NCBI GenBank assembly: GCA_047967505.1
Contig: CM106538.1
Strand: one strand, 5' to 3'
Source: Dipteris shenzhenensis
Lineage: Eukaryota > Polypodiophyta > Polypodiopsida > Gleicheniales
DNA: 64,000 nucleotides
This document shows, piece by piece, positions 54,853 to 64,000 of the stretch. The position numbers and the translations under genes were made by a program. The notes beneath the pieces were generated by a model. It was not told where the DNA came from. It worked only from the letters and a program-made list of their open reading frames with translations, and made no database searches. Position 1 is the first letter of the stretch, and the number at the start of each line of letters is the position of its first letter.

Positions 54853-55690
54853 ATGGCCCAGCCCGCAAGACTGCGAATCCCACCATTCGGCGAATGCAGA
54901 AAGTTGGACGGCTCTTACTATCCACTCTGGAAGTTCAAGATGAAGACCATCCTAAGCACATACGATCTTTGGGACACTGCTACTAGGGTAGACATGAGGC
55001 CGGTTGCGAGACTGGATCCAGCCAATGTAGGACAACAGATAGTACCAACTGCGGATGAGATTCTCGCATGGATAAGAAGAAATGTAGATGCGCTGTGTTC
55101 TATTGTCTGCAGTGTTAGTGATTCTGTCATGGCATTAATTCAACATGTCACCACAGCGGAGGAGGCATGGACAGTCTTGAAAAATCAGTACGAGACCACG
55201 AATTAGATGCGGATTCAGAATTTGGAGACTCAACTTGCGAACGAGAAGTTATCTGAGTCTGAAGCGGCAGAGAAGTTCATCACCAGGGTGAAGAATCTGC
55301 ACGATCATATGACTGCAATTGGCATCACCATCACCAGTGAGAATATAGCACGAAGGTGCATATGGATTCTCCCACCAAAGTACGACGGTTTGTTATGGCA
55401 CTGAATACACAGAACAGAAATCTGCCCCTCAACTTTGAGGATTTCAACGTGATGCTTCTGGAGGAGGAGATGCGTCAAAAGACGAGGACTGGAGAAGATT
55501 CAGCTTTCTGGACCGGATCAAAGAAAGTAAGGGTAAGGACTCTGGTAACCCATCTTCTTCTGATGATAAAAAGAGAAAGAAGAAGTTCAAGTGCTTCTAT
55601 TGCAACAAGGCAGGGCACAAGCAAAATGAGTGCTGAAAGAAGATTGCAGATGAGAAGAACGGAGTAAAGAAAGAGTCCAACAACAGCGCG
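54853..55690 (+). pseudogene. gag: Copia 2 Gag with zinc knuckle, broken
   Basis: ATG 54853 starts MAQPARLRIPPFGECRKLDG, then YYPLWKFKMKTILSTYDLW and EAWTVLKNQYETTN, followed by TAG (55204-55206; QMRIQNLE is the likely ancestral continuation). The phase continues with AAEKFITRVKNLHDHM, then a frame change at about 55370 moves to MALNTQNRNLPLNFEDFNVM. The knuckle CFYCNKAGHKQNEC (about 55594-55635) is followed directly by TGA. At least two stops and two frame changes are seen. Confidence 0.85.
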
Positions 55691-57043
55691 CAGGCAGTAC
55701 CAGTAGAGTTGTTTGTCGCAATTGAGGAGATTTGCACGGAGGCAGTTCATGTACCTACGGATGAACCGTGGATCATTGACAGTGGTACATCATGCCACAT
55801 GACCAGTCAGAAGGATTGGTATACCTCTCTACAGCTGGTAGGGAATGACATCCTGGTAGCAATCGACAATGATGTAAAATGTCCAGCAAAAGGAAAAGGT
55901 ACGATTGCTCTCAAGTCACATGGAGTTGTAAAACAGTTGTCCGATGTTCTTTATGTGCCAGATATCAAGAGGAACTTGTTGTCCATTTCCACGTTCACAG
56001 ATCAGGACCTCAAAGTTCAATTCGATAAGAATGGTGCATAGATGTTGGATCTTCAAGGGAAGGTCGTTGGTAAAGGTACACGGCGCGAGAACATTTACAA
56101 ACTCTCAGCTTTCAGTGCTCGAGCGGATGTGAAGAACACTAAGATGTGGCATGAGAGGTTTGGTCATCTAAACCTTAGTTCTTTGAAGGAGATGCATAAA
56201 AGTGGAATGATTGCAGACCTACCAGAAATTTCAGATCTGCCCGATGTATGTGAAGCTTGCATGATGGGCAAGCAGCATCGGCTTCCCTTTCCTAAAGAGG
56301 CCAATAGGGCAAAGGCTCCTCTAGAGCTCGTACACACAGACCTCTGTGGAAAGATGGAGATGGAAGCTTTGGGTGGTTCCTACTACTTCATGATGCTAAT
56401 CGACAACTACAGTAGAAGGATATGGATATACTTCCTGAAGACTAAAGACGAGGCTTTTAGTAGGTTCAAGGAATGGCATGTAATGGTCGAGAAAGAAACG
56501 GGGAGGAAGGTGAAGAAGTTGAGATCAAACAGAGGTAGAGAGTTCATGTCAACTGAATTCGAAAGTTACTACAAAAGTCACGGAATCAAGAGGCAAAAAC
56601 CCCCGCCACATACATCACAGCAAAATGGAGTAGCAGAACGCAAGATGCACGTCATCTGCGAAATGGGCCGGAGTATGATGAAAGGGAAAGGTTTGCCAAA
56701 GACTTTTTGGGCTAAAGCATGTAACACTGCAGTTTACATCCTAAATCATAGCTACACGAAGGCTGTGAATGGGATGACTCCACTGCAAGCCTTTTCTGGT
56801 AAGAAACCTTCAGCTGCACATTTCAGAGTTTTTGGATGTGACTGTTTTGTGCATGTCCCTGATGCTACCAGGACCAAATGGGAACCGAAGAGCCGGAAGT
56901 GTATTTTCTTGGGCTACAGTGAAGAGGCGAAGGGTTACCATCTCTATAACCCTGTTACCAAGAAGGTAATTGTAAGGCGTGATGTGATCTTCTCAGAACA
57001 GCCGCATCAATTGGAGGAGGATGCTTCCTTCCCAGATAACTAG
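55691..57043 (+). pseudogene. Copia 2 protease and integrase
   Basis: Protease: WIIDSGTSCHMTSQKDWY (catalytic Asp in DSGTS), LYVPDIKRNLLSISTF. A TAG follows at 56039. Integrase zinc arm: MWHERFGHLNLSSL and CEACMMGKQH. Core: LVHTDLCGKME (first Asp present), then KLRSNRGREF where the family has RSDNGGEF, so the second catalytic Asp is Asn. The catalytic Glu is in QQNGVAERKMH. The end reads RKCIFLGYSEEAKGYHLYNP. The Asp change alone would inactivate strand transfer. Confidence 0.88.
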
Positions 57044-58875
57044 GACCAGGATATCCATCCAGTACCACCACCAATAGCAGACCGAACTCCCCCAACGATG
57101 CTTGGGAGGATTCAAGACAAAGAAGATGAAGAAGAGCCTATAGAACCACAATGGCAACGGCCATTCTCGAAGTGGGTAAAGCAGCTTTTGGACGGCAGAG
57201 AACCTCCAGCCATTGAGGAGGAACAATTCGAACAACGCCGGTCCAAGAGATTAGAGAGGCAAAGAGGGGCGTAGGAGCACTTGGTCAACTATGCTTTGAT
57301 GACAGAAGTGATCCGTGCTAATGAACCCAAGTGTCTTGAAGAGGCACAGGGCGATGATAGGTGGATGGAGGCTATGCAGTCGGAGTATGGCTCCATAATA
57401 AAGAACAACACTTGGGACCTTGTGGATCGACTTCCAAAATGCAAGGTAATCGGAACCAAGTGGGTGTACAAGACCAAGTACAAGTCCGACAGCACGTTGG
57501 ATAAGTACAAGGCTCGGCTCGTGGAAAAATGATTTGCACAGGTACATGGTTTTGATTATCAAGATACTTTTGCTCCCACAGCTCGACTAACCACAATTCA
57601 CAGTGTTTTGGCTTTAGCTACCCAGGGAAGTTGGCCCGTGTTTCAGATGGATGTGAAATCCACCTTTCTGAATGGAGATCTCAAGGAGGAGGTATACGTG
57701 GAACAACCACCAGGTTTTGAGATCCCCGGTTCAGAAGGTAAAAATTGCAAATTGAAGAAGGTACTTTACGGGCTGAAACAGACCCCACGAGCATGGTACT
57801 AGCAAATTGATGCCTACTTTCTGCAAAAGGGTTCAGGAGGAGCCCATCTCATGCAAATTTGTATATCTTCAGAGAAGGAGGCAGGTGTATGATCATGGTC
57901 CTTTATGTGGACGACCTTGTCATAACAGGGAACCATGAAGAGAAGATCTCGCAGACGAAGCATTTGCTAGGAAGAGAGTTTGAAATGACAGACCTCGGAC
58001 TGATGCATTTCTGTTGGGGATTGAAGTTTGGCAGGAGCTGAAACAGATCTTCATTTTACAGCTGAAGTATGCTGGAGAGATACTAAAGGCATTTGGCATG
58101 GCTGAGTGTAAGACAATTGGTACCCCTATGGAGGTTGACGTGAAGCTCTCAAACGAGGATTCATCACCACTAATGGACGAAGCAAAGTACAGAAGGCTTG
58201 TGGGCAGCTTGATTTACTAGTGCAACACACGGCCGGACATCAGCTTTGCGACTGGTGTACTAAGCAGGTTTTCCAATAAGCCCCCGGAGAACCATTGGAG
58301 GGTAGGGATGCAGGTGCTGAAATACATCAAAGGCACACTTGATTATGGCATCACCTATACCAAGGGCAACATCTTGATCGGATTCTGTGACTCGAATTGG
58401 GCAGGAGACGTGGACAGCAGGAGATCAGTGACAGGGTACTATATCTCACTTGGATCTGGAGTTGTGTCATGGGTCAGCAAGAAGCAACCCACAGTTGCTC
58501 TTTCTTCTACCGAGGCCGAGTACAAATCTGCATGCTTTTCTTCTTGCGAGGCACTGTGGTTGATGAGGAATTTTAGGGGACATGGGTGCAGTGCAGAACA
58601 AGCCTACACAGTTATCATGTGACAATCAGAGTTGCATGGCGATTGCAAAGAACCCGGTGTTCCACGCTCGCACAAAACACATTGAGATTCAATATCACTT
58701 TGTACGCAAGCTCATCATGGATGGAGAGGTCGACTTGGTGTACTGTCCGACTACAGAGAATGCTGCGGACATCTTCACGAAGGCTCTTGGAAGAGACTTG
58801 CTGGAGAGGCATCTTCATTGACTTGGCACTGGGCTGAAAAAGTAAGTTCACTTGTAGGTGGACATTGAGGGGGGG
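57044..58875 (+). pseudogene. Copia 2 reverse transcriptase and RNase H
   Basis: RT blocks: EAMQSEYGSIIKNNTWDLVD, KWVYKTKYKSDSTLDKYKAR, FQMDVKSTFLNGDLKEEVYV, LYGLKQTPRAWY and VLYVDDLVITGN (about 57898-57933, YVDD intact). RNase H: FCDSNWAGDVDSRRSVTGYY, VALSSTEAEYKSAC, LSCDNQSCMAIAKNPVFHAR and NAADIFTKALGRD. Stops at about 57273, 57530, 57801, 58039 and 58218 and a frame change at about 58585 break it. A polypurine tract lies at 58864-58875. Confidence 0.88.
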
Positions 58876-59607
58876 TGTTAGATATCAATGCTCAACTCTC
58901 ATGTAACTACGCGGGAACCAGCTAACTCTACTTGTAAGCCCCCCATATGAGGAGAAGGGATTTCAGTAGCGCAGTTATCCAGTAGGTCCTGGTTTGGACA
59001 CCAGATGGGGGCCATGTGTGGCCTGATGGCTGGACGGCTTCAGATAGAGTTGGCACACTGCCAACTAGGCTATATGCAAGTGCGGGAAGGCATCCCTTGA
59101 CTGATCGCACTGAGGGTAGACGGAGCATTTCCCGAGGTAGCCCACTCTCGGGTTGCGGGGCCCGTTTGGAGCCTCAGATGATCCTGGATGGCTCTGGACT
59201 GAACGAACACCATAGGTGAGTTGCTCTGTTTTGCGCACCGGTTCTATCATATGGTCGGTGGCCTATTTCAAGACCAACCCCTAGTCGACCATTTTGGGCG
59301 AACTAGGTCGGTCACCCAATTGAGCCTAACCGACTACGATTGGTGGCTATATAAGAGCAAGCCCGTGAAGCCCATTTCATCACTGGCTACAGCAACACTG
59401 ATTCCTTAGCATCCAGCCTCCATCTTCTACTGTTTTCAGCAAGCCATCGAAGCTTCTTTCACAGGAGCGCACGGTTGGGAGGCAGCGCCATCTATTGTAT
59501 CAGTTCTATAGTAATCAAATTTTTTATTCTCCATACTATCTTGTTTTCTCTCTTGCGTACGAGATCCTGTTATCTGTTGAGCATAGACGTTGTATTATTT
59601 TCTTACA
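58876..59607 (+). repeat. Copia 2 3' LTR
   Basis: TGTTAGATATC to TTTCTTACA, followed by GTATG. TATA box (ctatataagagc) at about 59347. Confidence 0.92.
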
Positions 59608-59612
59608 GTATG

Positions 59613-61500
59613 TATTAATTTTAATCTTCTTGATCAACCTTCCTATATGTATTGATTTTAACCTTCTTAATCAACTTATTACTATTGCCTATTATAATGA
59701 GGGCAACTAGAAAAAGTCAATAATTGCAAAAGCATTTAAATTTTTCTTCACAGCTTCTTGTAAACCCTTGTTTCCTAAAATAAGTGCATCAATCTTAATT
59801 TATCAAGTATATGGGGCCTCCTTAAGACCATAAACTCATTTATTTACTTTGCACACTAAGTGCTCAAGCCATTCTAACAAATCGTTTTGGTTGTCTCCTA
59901 TACACTTCCTCTTGTAGTTTCTAACAAGAAATGCCAAATTCACATTGATCTAGTAACATTCAAGGAAGAGAATAAGATGGGTTGTATCCATCCTTGCGAT
60001 CAAGGCAAATGTATCCTTATATCAATCCCCTCATACTAAGCATATCTCTTTGCCTACCAATATTGTATTATATGTTTCTACATTCTTGCTAGCCTTATGT
60101 TTCGTGTTGTAGACCCATTTTGCAACCAATGACATTATTTTCCTCAAGGTGCTTCCACTTACTCCAAAAGCATATTTTTTATAATACTATTATGTTCTTC
60201 CATGGAATAAACACGTTCCTTTAATTATGTTGCCATCCTATAATTAATAGGCTCTTTGGCCGATACCTATATAGAATGCATGATGTCTTCTAGGCTTCAT
60301 GTCTTTGATAATATTTTTAGTCTCATCCACTGATCTCTTTGTCAACTTTGGCATTGTCCTAGATGATGTGGCTTCTTGGCCATGCTAACCATGTGCTACA
60401 GTCTCTAGCTTAGAATTTGTTGGTTGCCTAGGAAGTGCTCCCCAACCATTCTATTGGGTGCTACTACTCACACTAAGTATCACGTCATCAAATACTCAAT
60501 ATTCTTTGAATGTTTGTAATTTTGCATCTAGGACATTATCAACCACTTGCATGTCTACACTTCCATTTGATTCTTCATAATTAGCTTATAATATTTATGT
60601 TCCTCTATATGCCGAACCATAATTACTCTTGGAATTGCACTTCTCTTTTCCTTCAGGACATACACGTAGGCAGTTGATCTAAAGGTCTTGATCTAAAGGT
60701 AGTTTCTATGAGTTGCAAGACTATATAGCTTATAATATTTATGTTCCTCTATATACCCAACCATAATTACTCTTGGAATTACGCTTACTTCTCTTAAGTT
60801 TTCCTTCAAGACATACACGTAGGCATTTGATCTAAAGATCTTGAGATGTTGGACACTTGGCTTATGTCCAATCCATGTTTTCTTTGGTGTGATATCATGT
60901 AAGGAACTATTCAATAAATGAATAGCTATGCAAATTCCTATGAATTTTCAAGATTAACCTTACTCTACGTCATGCTCCTTGCACACTCAATAATGGTGTA
61001 GCTCTTCATTTTGCTACTCCATTTTTTTCTTAAGGAAAACTCTCTATGTATTCCCTATTGTTTGTAAAACCCCAATAAATGCTTCAAAGACATGTTCTCG
61101 CCTTGGAGGCATTTGGTCCAATAGTTTGATTGAGTTTCTTGAATTCTTGAAAACTTTAAATAATTTTAGGACTTTGCTTCTTGAATTAGATGAATCATTT
61201 CTTGGTGCAACCAAGAATAAATGTGACAAAGTACATTTTTACCACTAGGTGATCGCATATGAGTCATATACCTTGCAACATTTTGAGATTTGACAATTGT
61301 GTCTTCAAATTGAAAAATGTGACCAATCTCTTTCCTTATATATGGAATTCAACATGGTCCATATACCACATGATTTTGTCAAATGTATCACTTGGGCAAA
61401 TATTGTATTCTTAAGGCATGCTATAAAGATGTCAATAGTTTTGGTATTCATCTCATCATATCCACATTGTTCTCTACTTGTGTGGTTTTTTGTGCTAGAG
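59613..61500 (-). pseudogene. Older minus-strand copia: Gag, integrase end and RT start
   Basis: Reading down the minus strand from 61500: gag-like IFAQVIHLTKSCGIWTMLNS, KERDWSHF and KLLDQMPPRREHVFEAFIGV. Next comes a piece like KMKSYTIIECARSMT, the integrase C-terminal block next to its catalytic Glu; the protease and most of integrase between are deleted. Then PSVQHLKIFRSNAYVYVLKE and YIEEHKYYKLYS (about 60700-60870). RT start: KWVYNTKHKASKNVETYNTI (about 60060-60120) and VYGLKEAPYT (about 59820). The order continues into 53200-54046 across copia 2. Stops are frequent. Confidence 0.7.
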
Positions 61501-63686
61501 AAGGAACTTTTGCATCAACAACTACCCCTAACTTACATCCAATAAATAGATTCTTGATTTGACATGTCTATATGTGGAAGGTATCACCACACAAGAGCCA
61601 AATTATCGATATTATAATGTGGATAAAGAGAAGGAAAGTGATAGATATGATAGAGAGAAAGAGGAAAAGATTTGGTTGTTCCTTTGCAGAATCCTTGATT
61701 TTTTTCATTAGGTTTATAATGCTAAGAAAATGAAAAAGACATCACCATGACTCTCTCTTGTGTAAGAAATTTTCACATGACAAATCCAACAATGTGGGAT
61801 CTATAGAATACTACATGGTCAATAGATTTAGTTAATCAAAATTGAATGCAAAACTTTGTCAATTTGCAATGAATATGTAGTTTGTTAGTTCAAAAAAGCA
61901 ATATATTTTTTAAGCATGATATGAGGATATCTAATGCCTTGGAATTCTCCTTGTGATACGCTACTATTTTTGTGTCTTCTCATTCAGTCTGATGTTGTAG
62001 ATGAGATGGGATTTTGGAGGTTCTTGTTGAATAGAAAATTCTTAATCTTGCATTTCCTTATTTAATAATTACACAACAAGTAATCAACAATAAGGATACA
62101 TGTCATAATTCCATGATTCTAATCCTTGAAAAAGAGAATCCCATTCTACTTCCTAGGATCTTGAGATCCTAGTCCAGGATGGGAGAAAAACTTGCTATCC
62201 CAATCCTAGACCACTTAGTATAGGATGAGAGAAATTTGATGAAAAATAGATTCTTAACCTAAATGCATGCTAGTCCCACCCATGTGCAAAGTCCCTTAGT
62301 ATCCAGCCCTATAATGAGGCCTAAGTACACACACTCATAGACACAAAAGGAAAGGGGTGGGGATAGCCCTAAGCATAGTAAAGCTAGAACATTGATTGGG
62401 GAATCTAACACTCACATCCTAGAGAAGATTTTGTAGAAGGCTCAACTCAAATCTCATTTGAGTAAATTAGGATAAGAAAGGGCCTAGAATGGTAAGTGGA
62501 ATGCATTTTACAAGGCACAAAAGAACTTTTTACTTGCTATCACATGGAGGATAGGGTAAGATTAGTGTTTGAATGTTGCCATTGTCATTGGAGGACACCA
62601 TCAACTCTCCTCTCTATTACATGAAGTTATAATGGTCTCCCTTTTGCATGTTGTTTTGCATCACCTATCATTGCACCTTGATCTAGCCACCTCATCTAGT
62701 ATTGTTTAGCTTAGCCTATTATGTTATTTGGAGCTTTGAATCTCTTCTGCTCTAAGTTGTCAACTACCAAAACTTGGCACGCTCATTTTAATAAATCACT
62801 TCTTAATGCCTCTCACATCTATAGGCATCAATAAGAACTTTTTTTGCTCATTGTTATGACTATTGACTATGTTAAGATCTTTTTGCCTCTATTTTTAAGG
62901 CCATTGAGTCATTAGCCCAAGTATGTAGCCAAAGGCTTGTCCACCTATTTGACATGTGAGCCTATTTGTTTGATTACTTCTTGCATGCTATGGAAGCCCA
63001 TTTTATCTCTGGCCTTTAAGGCCCTTGATTTTGTGTTGTAGGTTTGATATCTTCTTAGAGATAATAAGCAACCCTTGATTGCTTCTTATGAGTGTTGCCA
63101 TGATACTCATACTCACTTGTCACAATGGCAAGGCCCCTTCTGAGCCTTAACATGGGTGTTTGTGTGACATGCTAAATGGACACTCACTAGCCTCTATAAT
63201 GAGGTACTTTATCTCCTTACAATTGTTGGATCTTGCTCAAGTAATTTTTGGATTTAGAGCTATTGCAAAGGAAAACCTCCCTATCACCTAGAGATATAAG
63301 CTTTCATACACTATGGATAAGGTCTCAAAGACTCCTAAGCTTTAATATTGTGTAGAAAACCTTAATAGAGAGCTCATACACATTGACCTACAATTGTACA
63401 TCTATTGAGAACATGAAGAGTATCCATAACTCCATAGATGGCTCTCACCTGATTCATCCATTAGTTGCCTTCCCATATAGAAATTCCAAAGGCCCTCAAT
63501 CTCAACAAATTATTCTATCCATATAACCTAACCTAAACTGAAACCTAATTGAAAAGGTCTTTTATTTTTTAATGGAAAAATTCAATTGATTTTGATGGCT
63601 TTTATTTTTTAATGAAAAATTCAATTGATTTCTTGAAGTGAAAAGCCCAATTAAGCTAACATCAAAGGGTTTATAATTCCATGCAA
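61501..63686. other. Non-coding stretch
   Basis: No recognised coding, RNA or element structure. A short tandem repeat 'tttttatttttaatg(g)aaaaattcaattgattt' occurs twice at 63560-63635. Confidence 0.5.
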
Positions 63687-63750
63687 AGGGTGGATTTGGA
63701 CTCAAGATAAATTTTACCTACTCATAAGGCCTTTCCACTAGGTTACATGA
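63687..63750 (-). other. tRNA-like A/B-box sequence
   Basis: On the minus strand, GTAACCTAGTGGAAAGGCC (A-box-like) is followed about 40 bases on by GAGTCCAAATCCACCC (B-box-like). It resembles 1420-1481 in layout. It is not a credible tRNA gene. Confidence 0.4.
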
Positions 63751-63770
63751 GATGTCATAATAAATTATTA

Positions 63771-64000
63771 TTGGGCTAACTAACGCTCCAACTACTTTTA
63801 GTAGAATGATGAACCGAATCTTTCTTAAACACCAAGATTGTGTGGTAGTATTTTTAGATGATATTTTGGTGTTTAGCAAAGATGTTGAGGAGCATAAAGA
63901 ACATCTGAAACTAGCCTTTTCACTCTTGAAAGAAAACCAATTGTACATAAACCCTGAAAAAAGCAGTTTCTTTCAAGATCAGACAGAGTATTTAGGTCAC
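63771..64000 (+). pseudogene. Gypsy reverse transcriptase fragment, runs off the window
   Basis: From 63771 one open phase without stops encodes GLTNAPTTFSRMMNRIFLKH, VVVFLDDILVFSKDVEEHKE and NPEKSSFFQDQTEYLGH. This is Ty3/gypsy RT from the FGLTNAP block through the catalytic Y/FxDD box (here FLDD) to YLGH. It starts abruptly after non-coding DNA with no N-terminal RT, so it is truncated on the left. The remainder lies beyond 64000. The sequence is less decayed than gypsy A. Confidence 0.85.

Larger units (their letters stand above)
54052..59607 (+). mobile_element. Copia element 2, complete ends, TSD GTATG
   Basis: This 5556-bp element has LTRs at 54052-54779 (728 bp) and 58876-59607 (732 bp), about 90 percent identical by eye at their start. 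The target duplication is GTATG (54047-54051 and 59608-59612). The PBS is TGGTATCAGAGC (54780-54791) and the polypurine tract attgagggggg precedes the 3' LTR. The 5' LTR ends ATA where the 3' LTR ends ACA, a point mutation of the terminal CA. Coding is interrupted by many stops. It is inserted in an older minus-strand copia. Confidence 0.95.

Overview
This window is nuclear DNA of a land plant and consists almost entirely of nested, mostly decayed transposable elements. The evidence is plant-type Ty1/copia and Ty3/gypsy elements, primer-binding sites complementary to initiator-Met tRNA (TGGTATCAGAGC), a plant-type LINE, a TRIM, a family 61 glycosyltransferase exon, and very low gene density. 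The depth of nesting suggests a large, repeat-rich genome such as a fern or gymnosperm; that is inference, and the sequence does not fix the species. I see no intact host gene, tRNA, rRNA, CRISPR array or bacterial operon.

1-23300: one old Ty3/gypsy element of Tat/Athila type (no chromodomain). The end of its 5' LTR is at 1-837. Then come a repeat-rich leader, a broken upstream ORF with an archaeal-type RNase H domain and a zinc knuckle, gag (3596-5000), protease, RT, RNase H, integrase (13210-16440), a polypurine tract and the 3' LTR (16458-16621 plus 22511-23300). It was later invaded by a Mutator-like MITE (3065-3309, 10-bp TSD), by an 8-kb LINE nest between gag and protease that itself holds a 938-bp TRIM (12187-13124, TSD CATTT), and by a young copia element inside the 3' LTR (16622-22505, TSD TGTTT).

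23300-38860: intergenic and low-complexity DNA. It contains a purine-rich tract, local tandem duplications, a long CT microsatellite, a decayed transposase-like gene (30381-34070) interrupted by a TAGTTAGCAC-type minisatellite, a lysine-rich minus-strand coding relic, and the 3' half of a minus-strand copia with its 391-bp LTR (35993-37600).

38860-50400: a compact GIY-YIG nuclease ORF in very AT-rich DNA, a plus-strand copia RT/RNase H fragment, a GT61 glycosyltransferase pseudogene with a clean internal inversion, a nearly intact minus-strand transposase-like gene with one UGA (43128-45080), purine-rich tracts, and a GT61 exon (49187-49711) flanked by two long alternating purine-pyrimidine (Z-DNA-prone) repeats.

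50400-64000: degenerate repeats, then a complete but inactivated copia (54052-59607, TSD GTATG) inserted into an older minus-strand copia (pieces at 53200-54046 and 59613-61500), then quiet DNA. A gypsy RT reading frame runs off the right edge (63771-64000).
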